DNA from: Trebonia sp964581815
GTDB taxonomy: Bacteria; Actinomycetota; Actinomycetes; Streptosporangiales; Streptosporangiaceae
Direction of reading: 5' to 3'
Length of the DNA: 64,000 bases
Assembly: GCA_964581815.1 (NCBI GenBank)
Contig: CAZORE010000019.1
Span: 18,220-82,219, forward strand
Below the pieces are notes generated by a model that saw nothing but the letters and a program-made list of their open reading frames with translations, was not told the DNA's origin and did no database searches. Both the position numbers and the translations under genes were made by a program. Shown here piece by piece: positions 8,158 through 15,888 of this stretch. Every line of letters starts with the position of its first letter. Within the stretch, counting starts at the first letter, position 1.

Positions 8158-9087
8158 CTAGGCGGCGCGGCGGCGGACGAGCCAGACCGTCGTGGCGCCC
8201 AGCGCGATCGCGAGGACAAGCAGCCAGCCGGACTCGATGAACTGCATCGGCCAGAACCGGCTAACCGGGATGTAGCGCCACCATCTGGTGTTGCCGACGG
8301 TCCACGTCTTCAGAATCCACGGGGAGTCAGACGTGCTCGGGCCGCTGAACAGGCTCCCGTTCGTGGTGTTGATCGCCACCGGGTAGTCCTCGCGCAGCAC
8401 CAGCCAGGTCAGCAACTGCAGGCCGAGGTAGGCGCCGAGCGTGGCGGCCATGGCGGGGATGACCCGGCGGATGAGCATGCCGAGGAACGCGCCGATGGCG
8501 AAGGCGACGAGCGTCCAGGCGGCGAAGTCGGTGCCGCGCGTGTCGAACACCGTCGCGGCGAGCACGTTCATCCCCTCGAAGCGCAGGGCCGGGTCGAAGA
8601 ACCAGGCGTACAGCTGGCTGACCGCCCCGGCCAGGATCGCGAGCGCGGCGCCGAGCAGGACAAGCTTGGCGATCGTCCAGCGGACCCGGCCGATGCCCTG
8701 GGTCCACGCGTACCTGAAGGTCCCGGTCTCCAGCTCCCTGGCCAGCACCGCGGGCCCGGCGAAGGCCCCGATCAGGACGGGCACGAGGTGTATCAGGATG
8801 GCGATGGTGTTCGATATCGGCCAGTCGGTGTTGTTGAAGTTCCGCTGCAGCGCGCCGCAGGCGGTCGAGGCCGCGGGATGGCAGTTGATCAGAGCCGCGT
8901 AGTCGTGGTGGGACTTCAGTCCCGCGACCAGCAGGAAGACGGACACCACGGCGAGCACTGCGGTGACGCCGGTCAGCATGCCGCGATGCTGCCGCCAGGT
9001 GACCCAGACCATCCGCTGCCACGGCACGGGCCGTAGCGCGGGGCTGGCGCCCTGGACAGGCTGGGCGGGCAGGGTTAGCACGCTCAC
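8158..9087 (-). CDS. ABC transporter permease (ABC-2 type)
   Basis: 309 residues, GTG start overlapping the ATPase stop (GTGA). It is a six-span membrane protein with the loop ARELETGTFRYAWTQGIGR after span 2-3, a signature of permeases paired with YtrA-regulated ATPases. The other hallmarks are WVTWRQHRG near the N-terminus and FLGMLIRRVIPAMAATLG in the middle. It sits in the operon gntR - ATPase - permease - short permease. The substrate is unknown; in this subfamily the systems often respond to cell-envelope-active antibiotics or export lipids or peptides. Confidence 0.85.
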   Translation of the reverse strand: MSVLTLPAQPVQGASPALRPVPWQRMVWVTWRQHRGMLTGVTAVLAVVSVFLLVAGLKSHHDYAALINCHPAASTACGALQRNFNNTDWPISNTIAILIHLVPVLIGAFAGPAVLARELETGTFRYAWTQGIGRVRWTIAKLVLLGAALAILAGAVSQLYAWFFDPALRFEGMNVLAATVFDTRGTDFAAWTLVAFAIGAFLGMLIRRVIPAMAATLGAYLGLQLLTWLVLREDYPVAINTTNGSLFSGPSTSDSPWILKTWTVGNTRWWRYIPVSRFWPMQFIESGWLLVLAIALGATTVWLVRRRAA

Positions 9088-10022
9088 TTGGACACCTCCG
9101 TAAGTTCTGTCCGTGACCCGGGCAGCTCGGCGGATGACCTGCCGCCGCCGGCCCGACGCGTGCTGCCTCCCGCGGGACGCAGGTAGGCGAGCACGAGTTC
9201 TTCAAGGCCGACCAGGTGCGACTCCCAGCCCGGCGGTACCTGACGGCCTGGGTCGATGTCGCTGACCAGCAGGTGCGCCTGCATCCCGGCCCGCTTGACC
9301 TGCACCGCTGAGAACAGGCCGGCCAGGCGGTCGGCGTCGGCGGCCGGCCCGGTCAGCACCTGGTGCGCGGCGAGCAGGTCGTCGACCTCCCCGGCGAGAC
9401 GCAACTCGCCGCCGCCGAGCACGACGAGGTAGTCGGCGACCCGCTCGAGCTCGGCGAGCGCGTGCGAGGACAGCACCACCGATACGCCGTCGTCGGTCAT
9501 CGCGGTCATCACGGTCGCCATGAAGTCCTGGCGGGCCAGCGGGTCGAGCGACGACAGCGGCTCGTCGAGGATGAGCAGCCGTGGCCGCCTGGCCAGGGCC
9601 ATGGTCAGTGCGACCTGGGCCTGCTGGCCGCCAGAAAGCTTGCCCGTCTTCTTCTTGAGCGGGATGCCGAGGTCGGTGAGGCGCCTGGTCGCGGCGGAGG
9701 AGTCGAAGCGGCGGTTGAGGTTCCTGGTCAGGTGCACCATGTCCGCCACGGACAGGTTCTTGTACACCGGCGCATCCTGCGCCATGAACGCGACGTCGTC
9801 GAGGGCGCCCGGCGACCCGGTGGCCTGGCCGCCGAGCACGGTGACGCTGCCCGCGGTCGGCAGGGTGAGCCCGACCGCCATGTTCATCAGCGTGGACTTG
9901 CCCGCGCCGTTCGGCCCGACGAGCGCGGCCAGCGATCCTTCCGGCACGGCGAGGGTGCAGTCGCGCAGCGCCCACGCCTTCCCGTAGCACTTGCCAAGCC
10001 CGGTGGTCTCGATGACGTTCAT
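9084..10022 (-). CDS. ABC transporter ATP-binding protein
   Basis: 312 residues, ATG start overlapping the gntR stop (ATGA). It powers the membrane partners encoded downstream. Walker A is GPNGAGKS at 36-43, the Q-loop lies in FMAQDAPVY, the signature is LSGGQQAQV, Walker B is LLILDEP and the H-loop is VVLSSHALAELE. The C-terminal about 90 residues form the extra domain common in ABC exporters of this type. Translational overlaps on both sides show that a stoichiometric operon is intended. Confidence 0.93.
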   Translation of the reverse strand: MNVIETTGLGKCYGKAWALRDCTLAVPEGSLAALVGPNGAGKSTLMNMAVGLTLPTAGSVTVLGGQATGSPGALDDVAFMAQDAPVYKNLSVADMVHLTRNLNRRFDSSAATRRLTDLGIPLKKKTGKLSGGQQAQVALTMALARRPRLLILDEPLSSLDPLARQDFMATVMTAMTDDGVSVVLSSHALAELERVADYLVVLGGGELRLAGEVDDLLAAHQVLTGPAADADRLAGLFSAVQVKRAGMQAHLLVSDIDPGRQVPPGWESHLVGLEELVLAYLRPAGGSTRRAGGGRSSAELPGSRTELTEVSK

Positions 10023-10510
10023 GCGACTACCTCCGTTTCGCTGTCGCCTCCGTTGTCGCCGGCCCGACCGCGGCCGGCTCCTCCACGGCCCTGGGCACCC
10101 TGGCGCCCCTTAAAGAAATCCCGCAGCACGCTGGTGAAGAGGGCAACCACCCCGTCCTCGTCAAGGCCGGCCTTGTTCGCGTCGGCGAGCCAGCCGAGCA
10201 TGGACCGGCGCAGCCCGCCCAGCTCGGGCAGCGTGACCTGGCTCAGGGTCGCCTCGACAAAGGTCCCCTGGCCGGGACGGCCCGCCGCCAGACCCTTCAC
10301 CTCAAGCTCCTTGTACGCCTTGAGCACCGTGTTCGGGTTGATGGTCAGCGCCGCGACCACGTCCCGCACCTTGGGGAGCTGGTCACCCGGCTTGAGATAG
10401 CCAAGCCGCAGCGCGTGCTCCACCTGCTGCACGAGCTGCAGGTAGGTCGGCACCCCCGAGGAAGGATCAAGCCGGAACTCAATCGGGCTGTCTGCTTTAT
10501 CTATTGTCAT
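10019..10510 (-). CDS. GntR-family (YtrA subfamily) transcriptional regulator
   Basis: 163 residues, ATG start. The N-terminal winged helix-turn-helix runs from about residue 15 to 85 (GVPTYLQLVQQVEHALRLG, LPKVRDVVAALTINPNTVLKAY, GRPGQGTFV). The short C-terminal helical effector/dimer domain is typical of the YtrA subgroup. It heads the ABC operon and almost certainly controls it. A dyad overlaps its own start codon and an upstream sigma-70-type promoter is clear (see the site entry), so autoregulation is likely. Confidence 0.9.
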   Translation of the reverse strand: MTIDKADSPIEFRLDPSSGVPTYLQLVQQVEHALRLGYLKPGDQLPKVRDVVAALTINPNTVLKAYKELEVKGLAAGRPGQGTFVEATLSQVTLPELGGLRRSMLGWLADANKAGLDEDGVVALFTSVLRDFFKGRQGAQGRGGAGRGRAGDNGGDSETEVVA

Positions 10511-10544
10511 AAGACAAGATTACAGCGACCGGCTCCTGCGTCAA
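10504..10544 (-). promoter_or_regulatory. Promoter and operator of the gntR-ABC operon
   Basis: On the minus strand: -35 TTGACG (10544-10539), a 16-base spacer, -10 TAATCT (10522-10517), then the ATG at 10510 only six bases later, which implies a leaderless mRNA. A perfect dyad, TTGTC-ATAA-GACAA (10504-10517), covers the start codon and touches the -10 box. Dyads at this place are expected for GntR/YtrA autorepression. Confidence 0.6.
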
Positions 10545-10600
10545 GTTCTCAGTCATGTGACGTCGCGACGTATCGACCATGTTCGGCATACTTTTCGTGC

Positions 10601-10810
10601 TACATTCAGCATATGGACTACAAGACTGGCTTCCCTGCACAGCCTGAGATAGCGACGCTCTTCTCAGGCCTGGCCGACCCAGACTGGGAGGTCGACCGCG
10701 AGCTGCTCGATCAGGCCCTGCACGATCGATGGAGCACGCAGGAAAGCGCGCTCATTCACCATCAGCCGGTATGGTACCTTGGTATAAGGGCAATGGTAGA
10801 AAGGTGGATC
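10601..10810 (+). other. In-frame 5' extension of vapB with its own -10 box
   Basis: An ATG at 10613 opens a frame that continues without a stop into vapB, adding 66 residues (MDYKTGFPAQPEIATLFSGL and onward). TACATT (10601-10606) precedes it by six bases, a leaderless-type arrangement. The first part has coding-like third-position GC, whereas the last about 15 codons look like a promoter/leader with GGTAT repeats at 10768-10772 and 10781-10785. It may be a longer antitoxin form, a remnant of another gene, or chance. A 12-bp palindrome ACGTCGCGACGT lies just upstream at 10560-10571. Confidence 0.35.
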
Positions 10811-11065
10811 ATGAGCCTGAATATCAAGAACACCGAGACCCACCTACTCGTCCAGGAGCTCGCCGCGTTGACCGGGGAATCCCAGACGGCTGCGGTGACG
10901 GTGGCTGTTCGTGAGCGCATAGCGCGCATACGGCGGCACCGCGAAGCCGGGTTGGCCGACCGCCTGCTTGCCATAGGCAGGGACACGGCCCCCAGGCTTC
11001 GTGAGCCCTTCCGCAGCGCCGACCACGGCGATCTGCTGTACGACGAGCACGGGCTCCCGTCGTGA
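10811..11065 (+). CDS. vapB: VapB-type antitoxin (PSK/Rv0623-like)
   Basis: 84 residues from ATG 10811, preceded by AAGG at 10801-10804. The start SLNIKNTETHLLVQELAALT matches the N-terminal DNA-binding domain of actinobacterial Rv0623-like VapB antitoxins. GESQTAAVTVAVRERIARIR follows, and the C-terminus DHGDLLYDEHGLPS is the usual toxin-binding tail. It overlaps vapC by four bases (GTGA). VapB neutralises the VapC RNase and represses the operon. An in-frame upstream extension exists (separate entry). Confidence 0.88.
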   Translation: MSLNIKNTETHLLVQELAALTGESQTAAVTVAVRERIARIRRHREAGLADRLLAIGRDTAPRLREPFRSADHGDLLYDEHGLPS

Positions 11066-11460
11066 TCATCGATACCTCCGCACTTATCGCGATTCTCCGC
11101 GCGGAGGACGACGCGGCCGCTATGGCGTACGCCATCGAGGAGGCAGCCGTCCGTCGGATCTCGGCCGCCAACTACCTAGAGACGGCGGTTGTCATTGACA
11201 GCAGCCGCGACCCGATTGCGAGCCGCCGTTTCGACGAGCTCGTCGAGGCAGCCGACCTGAGCGTCGAGCCGGTGACGCGCGAGCAAGCGCGCATCGCGCG
11301 GGAGGCGTACCGGGACTTCGGGAAGGGCAGTGGCCATAAGGCAGGCCTCAACTTCGGCGACTGCTTCGCGTACGCTCTGGCAAAGTCGGCCGGGGAACCG
11401 CTGCTCTTCAAGGGAGACGATTTCGTCCACACCGACGTCACCTCTGCCCTGCCGAGCTAG
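11062..11460 (+). CDS. vapC: VapC-type PIN-domain ribonuclease toxin
   Basis: 132 residues, GTG start overlapping the vapB stop. The PIN-domain acidic residues are all present: D4 (MIIDTSALIAIL), E40 (AANYLETAVV), D100 (LNFGDCFAYA) and D119 (LLFKGDDFVHTD). The enzyme should therefore be active as a Mg/Mn-dependent RNase, typically cutting tRNA or rRNA. Its stop TAG shares the bases CTAG (11457-11460) with the stop of the convergent methyltransferase. Confidence 0.92.
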   Translation: MIIDTSALIAILRAEDDAAAMAYAIEEAAVRRISAANYLETAVVIDSSRDPIASRRFDELVEAADLSVEPVTREQARIAREAYRDFGKGSGHKAGLNFGDCFAYALAKSAGEPLLFKGDDFVHTDVTSALPS

Positions 11461-12104
11461 CCGATGCCGTTGCCGGTGCGCTCAAGGACGCGGAGTGAGC
11501 CCTGGTGGCGGACCTCGGTGAAGGCGCCCGAGGCGAGAGCGCGCTGGTAGATCTTGAACGGGGCCTGGCCGCCGTCGGCCGGGTCGGGGAACACGTCGTG
11601 GATCGCCAGGGCGCCGCCGAGGGCGACCCAGGGTGCCCAGCCCTGGTAGTCCCACTGCGCGGCGGCTTCGGTGTGGCCTCCGTCGATGAACAGCATGCCG
11701 AGCGGGGTGCGCCACAGCCGGGCCACGTCGGCGGACCGGCCCACGATCGCGACGACGTCATCCTCTACGCCCGCGGCGGCCAGGGTCGCCCGTAGCCGGG
11801 GCAGCGTGTCGAGCTTGCCGCTCTCCGGGTCGACCAGGCCCGGGTCGTGGTACTCCCAGCCGGGCTGGTGCTCCTCGGAGCCCCGGTGGTGGTCCACTGT
11901 GACGACCTGCTGCCTGATGCCGGCCGCGCGGGCGGCGCGGACGCCGGCCGCGAGGTAGAGGGCGGACTTGCCGCAGTAGCTGCCCACCTCGAGCACCGGC
12001 CCGGCCGCCGCGTACGCCTCGGCGACCTCGCACAGGGCCAGTCCCTCGGCCTCCGGCATGAACCCGGTCGCCGCCTCCGCCGCCTGCCTTAGCTTCGCGT
12101 CCAC
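11457..12104 (-). CDS. Class I SAM-dependent methyltransferase (Methyltransf_24-like)
   Basis: 215 residues, GTG start. Motif I is VLEVGSYCGKSALYLAAG. An unusual VTVDHHRGSEEHQPGWEYHD segment follows, then VGRSADVARLW and MLFIDGGHTEAAAQWDY, the metal-dependent O-methyltransferase-like acidic strand. ALAIHDVFPDPADGGQAPF comes after that. The DHHRGSEEHQPGW region is conserved in a group of actinobacterial methyltransferases of unknown substrate. It is tail-to-tail with vapC and reads away from the flavoprotein gene at 12127. Confidence 0.82.
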   Translation of the reverse strand: MDAKLRQAAEAATGFMPEAEGLALCEVAEAYAAAGPVLEVGSYCGKSALYLAAGVRAARAAGIRQQVVTVDHHRGSEEHQPGWEYHDPGLVDPESGKLDTLPRLRATLAAAGVEDDVVAIVGRSADVARLWRTPLGMLFIDGGHTEAAAQWDYQGWAPWVALGGALAIHDVFPDPADGGQAPFKIYQRALASGAFTEVRHQGSLRVLERTGNGIG

Positions 12105-12126
12105 CCAGGCACCTTAGCGCGGCGGG

Positions 12127-13254
12127 CTAGAACCGGTTGAGCAGGGCGAGTGCCACGCGGGCCGAGGGGCGAGCCACCAGCTCGGACAGGGACATCTCGC
12201 TTCGGCACATCTTCACGAAGGCGCTCCAGCCCTTAGCGGTGGACAGGCCCCGGTGGAAGGTCCCGGTGTGCCTGGTGAACGCCGACAGCAGGGTCCGGCC
12301 CGCGCGCATGTCGGGGACCAGGGCCGCGCCGACGGCGGCGACGTAGCCGTCCAGGTCTCCCTTCGCGGCGTACTCACCCGCCAGGGCGCCGGAGCGGAGC
12401 GCGAAGCTGATGCCCTCGCGGGTCCACGGGTCGAGCAGGCCGGCGGCGTCGCCCGTCACGATCACCCGGCCCTTGCGCAGCGGCGAGCGGTCGGACCGGC
12501 AGCGGGTGAGGTGACCGGAGTCCTGGACTGCCTCGTAGCCGGACAGGCCGAGGCGGCCGGTGAACTCGCGCAGGTACGCCTTGGTTGCCTCGCCCTGGCC
12601 CCGGGCGGCGATGACGCCGACCGTGAGGCGGTCGCCCTTGGGGAACACCCAGCCGTAAGAGGCGGGAATCTTGCCCCAGTCGAGCAGGACCCGGCCCGCC
12701 CACTGCCCGGCGACCGGGTCCGGCACGGCGATCTCCAGCTCAAGGCCGAGGTCGACCTGGTCGAACTCCGCGCCCACGTGCCTGGCGGTCACGCCGGAGG
12801 AGCCGTCGGCGCCGATGACCACCGCCGCCGTGACCTCGCTGCCGTCGCTCAGCCGGACGGTCGCGTGGGCGTCCCCCTGGTCGATCGCCCGGACCTGGGC
12901 GCGCTGCCTGATCTGCGCGCCGTTCTCCTGCGCCCGCTTGAGCAGCGCCGCGTCGAACTCGTCGCGCACCACCATGGCGAGCAGCGGCTCGCCGTGCTCG
13001 CGGTTGAACTCCTGGCCGCCGCGCAGCGTAACGGTGACGCGGCGGATCTCGTCCCTGGCAGGCACGTCGATCAGGCCGCCGGCGGCGGCCCGCGACGTGC
13101 CGATGAGGCCGCCGCCGCAGGTCTTGTAGCGCGGGTGCTCGGCCCGCTCGAGCACGATCGTCCGTGCCCCCGCGGTGGCGGCGGCGCTCGCGGCGGCCAG
13201 CCCGGCCGGCCCGGCGCCGATGACAGCGACATCCCACTCAGCACGTTCCTGCAC
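12127..13254 (-). CDS. Geranylgeranyl reductase family FAD-dependent oxidoreductase
   Basis: 375 residues, GTG start. The N-terminal dinucleotide-binding motif is DVAVIGAGPAGLAAASAAA, followed by ERAEHPRYKTCGGGLIG, the PxxKxCGG signature of geranylgeranyl reductases. VIGADGSSGVTARHVG is the second FAD motif and GDAAGLLDPWTREGISFAL the third. Such enzymes saturate isoprenoid double bonds (menaquinone or archaeol-like chains) or reduce related lipids. In actinomycetes a homologue lies near menaquinone genes, but none are visible here. It is a single gene, with 83 bases to the response regulator. Confidence 0.87.
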   Translation of the reverse strand: MQERAEWDVAVIGAGPAGLAAASAAATAGARTIVLERAEHPRYKTCGGGLIGTSRAAAGGLIDVPARDEIRRVTVTLRGGQEFNREHGEPLLAMVVRDEFDAALLKRAQENGAQIRQRAQVRAIDQGDAHATVRLSDGSEVTAAVVIGADGSSGVTARHVGAEFDQVDLGLELEIAVPDPVAGQWAGRVLLDWGKIPASYGWVFPKGDRLTVGVIAARGQGEATKAYLREFTGRLGLSGYEAVQDSGHLTRCRSDRSPLRKGRVIVTGDAAGLLDPWTREGISFALRSGALAGEYAAKGDLDGYVAAVGAALVPDMRAGRTLLSAFTRHTGTFHRGLSTAKGWSAFVKMCRSEMSLSELVARPSARVALALLNRF

Positions 13255-13337
13255 CCAAGCAGCTTAGGTGACCGGCGCGCCCGGCGGCGGGCGCCGGCCG
13301 CCGCCGCCCGGCGCCAGTCCCGGCACCGAGCGGGCGG

Positions 13338-13982
13338 CTAGCCGCTGAGATAGGCGAGCACCGCAAGGACCCGGCGGTTATCGTCCTCGGACTGGGCGAG
13401 GCCCAGGTTCGCGAAGATGCCGGCCGCGTGCTTGCTGACCGCCTTCTCGGTGATGAAGAGCTTGGCGGCGATCGCGGCGTTGGAACGGCCCTCGGCCATC
13501 AGGGAGAGCACCTCGCGCTCGCGGGGGGTCAGCGCCGCGAGCGGTCCCGACCTGGCCCGCTTGGTCACGAGCCGGGCCACGACCTCCGGGTCGATCACGG
13601 TCCCGCCCGCGGCGACGTCCCGCACCGCGTCCGCGAACGCGGCGTCGCTGAACACCCGGTCCTTGAGCAGGTAGCCGACGCCGCCGGCCTGGTCCGCCAG
13701 GAGCTCGCGGGCGTAGAGCTGCTCTACGTACTGCGACAGCACCAGGAGCGGCAGCCCTGGGTGCACCCGGCGCGCCTCGATCGCGACGCGCAGCCCGTCG
13801 TCAGTGAACGTCGGCGGGAGCCGGACGTCGACGATGCCCACGTCCGGCTTCAGCTCCGTGAGCGCCTTGAGCAGTTCGGGAGCGCTCCCCACGGCCGCGG
13901 CAACTTCGAACCCATGCGCCTCAAGGAGACGCACGAGCCCATCGCGCAACAGGAAAAGGTCTTCACCGATGACCACGCGCAC
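13338..13982 (-). CDS. NarL/FixJ-family response regulator
   Basis: 214 residues, GTG start with GAGGG six bases upstream. The receiver domain has the acidic pocket in VVIGEDLFLLRDGL, the phospho-acceptor Asp in VGIVDVRLPP, the Thr/Ser position in LLVLSQYVEQ and the conserved Lys in YLLKDRV. The C-terminal LuxR helix-turn-helix is LTPREREVLSLMAEGRSNAA with FITEKAVSKHAAGIFANL. It partners with the histidine kinase just upstream on the same strand. The 65-base gap between them carries a strong hairpin. Confidence 0.93.
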   Translation of the reverse strand: MRVVIGEDLFLLRDGLVRLLEAHGFEVAAAVGSAPELLKALTELKPDVGIVDVRLPPTFTDDGLRVAIEARRVHPGLPLLVLSQYVEQLYARELLADQAGGVGYLLKDRVFSDAAFADAVRDVAAGGTVIDPEVVARLVTKRARSGPLAALTPREREVLSLMAEGRSNAAIAAKLFITEKAVSKHAAGIFANLGLAQSEDDNRRVLAVLAYLSG

Positions 13983-14010
13983 GGCAACCCTCGATCACGC
14001 CGGGGATGTT

Positions 14011-14046
14011 GGATAGTTCTCCACACTGGGGTGTGCAGAACTATCC
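14011..14046 (-). promoter_or_regulatory. Hairpin between sensor kinase and response regulator genes
   Basis: GGATAGTTCT (14011-14020) pairs with AGAACTATCC (14037-14046). Inside it, CACAC (14022-14026) pairs with GTGTG (14031-14035), leaving a C/C mismatch and a TGGG loop. The 15-bp stem fills the space between the kinase stop and the regulator ribosome-binding site. No T-run follows. It could reduce readthrough, protect an mRNA end or act as an operator. Confidence 0.6.
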
Positions 14047-14047
14047 A

Positions 14048-15658
14048 TCATCCTCCGAGCAGTGTCTTTTCCTGCCACGAGAAGCGCGGGGAGCGGGACG
14101 CGTCGGTGTTCGACAGTTCGCACGGAACCTCAATCACGACGATGGTGGGACCGCCAGGATGGCTGCTGACCGCGAGAATGCCGTCGAACGCGGCCAAGCG
14201 GCGCTCCACTCCCGTCAAGCCAGTGCCGTTCGCCGGGTCGGCACCGCCGACGCCGTCGTCGGCGATCGTCGCCCGGAGGAGGCCGCCCGCGTGGCCGATG
14301 CCGATCTCCACCTTGTCGGCCCTGGAGTGCCGCACCGCGTTCGTCAGGATTTCCGCGATGCCGAAGTAGACCGCCGCCGCGATCGGCATGGGCGGCTCTG
14401 CGGAGATGCTGATGTCTGTTTCCACGGTCATCGGGGTGTCCAGGGCCAGGGTACGGACCGCGTCGGCGAGGCCCCGGTCGGCGAGCACCGGCGGGTAGAT
14501 GCCGCGGACGAGGTCGCGCAGGTCGGCCAGGGCGCGGGAGGACGTCTCGCGGGCCTCGCCGATCAGGGCGAGCGCGGCCTCAGGGCTGGTGGGCATCAGC
14601 TGCTCGGCGGCGCGCAGCGACATGCCGACCGCGACCAGCCGGGCCTGCGCGCCGTCGTGCAGGTCGCGCTCGATCCGGCGCAGCTCGGCGACCGCGGTGT
14701 CGGTCGCCTCGGTGCGGGTCCTGGTCAGCCGGTCGACCCGTTGGGTGAGGACGGCCGCGCGGCGGGCGAGCTCGGCGTTCGCTTCCCACGAGAGCAGCCG
14801 GGGCGCGAGGACAAAGCCCGCCGCGATCAGCGCCACGCCCTCTGCCCTGACCAGCCATAGGGCCGCCTGATTCAGCAGCACAACGGGCCCGTCAAGCCCG
14901 GACAAGGCGCCGACCTGCGCGAACGTAAAGTCTGGGATGGTCAGGTCCGGGCCGCGGCTGGCCCAGTAGATGAAGCCCTCCGCCCCGGCGCCGTTGCCGC
15001 TGATGAAGACAAGGCCAAGGCCGAGCAGCCCGGCGACCCCGGCGACCGCGGCGATGTGCGGCCGCCGCCGCACCAGGACGACGCCAGCGACGATGACCGC
15101 GATGCCGAGAACTTGCCAGATGGCCGAGCCGGCGCCGTACCAGAGCGGGTTGCCGAAGACCTCCTCCCACAAGCCGATCACCGGGAGCAGCAGCAGGGCC
15201 GGCACCGTTCTCGGCTGGCCGCCGGTACCGCGCAGCTGCTGCACCGCCTTGCGCACGGCGCCGCCGCCGGGCCCGCCGGTAGCGACAAGCAGCCATAGGG
15301 CTGCGGCGATGAACAGGAACGCTTCCGGTAGCACGAACATCAGGTTGACGCGGCCCGCCCGGCCCATGAAGATCCCGTACCAGATCATGCTGTGCTGCCA
15401 CGTCAGCAGCGCGTGCGCGATGAGGAAGCCGAGGAAGCCGTACGCGAGCAGCGCGAACGGCGCGACCCTGGCCGCGGCCGCGGGCCTGGCCGCGACGAAC
15501 ACCACGGTCACCGCGAGCATCAGCAGCCAGGGCGCGTGGTCATGGAACCGGAACATGCTGAGCATCTCGGCCGCCAGGGCGGGGAGCAGCAGGGCCGGCC
15601 AGTTCGCGCGCAGCCGCTTCGCCGCAGTCACCGCGAATGGCTTGTCCGTGCGCGTCAT
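14048..15658 (-). CDS. Membrane sensor histidine kinase (HisKA_3/NarX-like)
   Basis: 536 residues, ATG start. The N-terminal about 290 residues contain roughly eight hydrophobic spans and form the sensing part. The dimerisation/phospho-acceptor region is LRRIERDLHDGAQARLVAVG (His of DLHDG). The ATPase domain has the N-box ILTNAVRHSRADKVEIGIG, the G1 box IADDGVGGADP and G2 GTGLTGVERR. It phosphorylates the NarL-type regulator encoded 65 bases downstream. The signal is unknown. About 230 bases upstream (15659-15888) have no gene; they must contain the promoter, and nothing distinctive is seen there. Confidence 0.92.
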   Translation of the reverse strand: MTRTDKPFAVTAAKRLRANWPALLLPALAAEMLSMFRFHDHAPWLLMLAVTVVFVAARPAAAARVAPFALLAYGFLGFLIAHALLTWQHSMIWYGIFMGRAGRVNLMFVLPEAFLFIAAALWLLVATGGPGGGAVRKAVQQLRGTGGQPRTVPALLLLPVIGLWEEVFGNPLWYGAGSAIWQVLGIAVIVAGVVLVRRRPHIAAVAGVAGLLGLGLVFISGNGAGAEGFIYWASRGPDLTIPDFTFAQVGALSGLDGPVVLLNQAALWLVRAEGVALIAAGFVLAPRLLSWEANAELARRAAVLTQRVDRLTRTRTEATDTAVAELRRIERDLHDGAQARLVAVGMSLRAAEQLMPTSPEAALALIGEARETSSRALADLRDLVRGIYPPVLADRGLADAVRTLALDTPMTVETDISISAEPPMPIAAAVYFGIAEILTNAVRHSRADKVEIGIGHAGGLLRATIADDGVGGADPANGTGLTGVERRLAAFDGILAVSSHPGGPTIVVIEVPCELSNTDASRSPRFSWQEKTLLGG

Positions 15659-15888
15659 GACGCGGAGCCGCCGTCCGCCGGAGTGTGACCGCTGGGTGTC
15701 GTCATGCGTTCAATGGTGGCCGGACGGCGAGACGCCGGCCATGGGCTTAGGCCTACAGTTTTGCGGGAGAATCAGCCTTCGAACTCTTGCTTCCTGCCGT
15801 TTACGGTCGCGCCGACTCGTTCGGCAGAGTCAGGAACCAAGAGCTCGTCCGTTCTGGATGATCCTCATTCGCTCCAACTGTGAACTGT

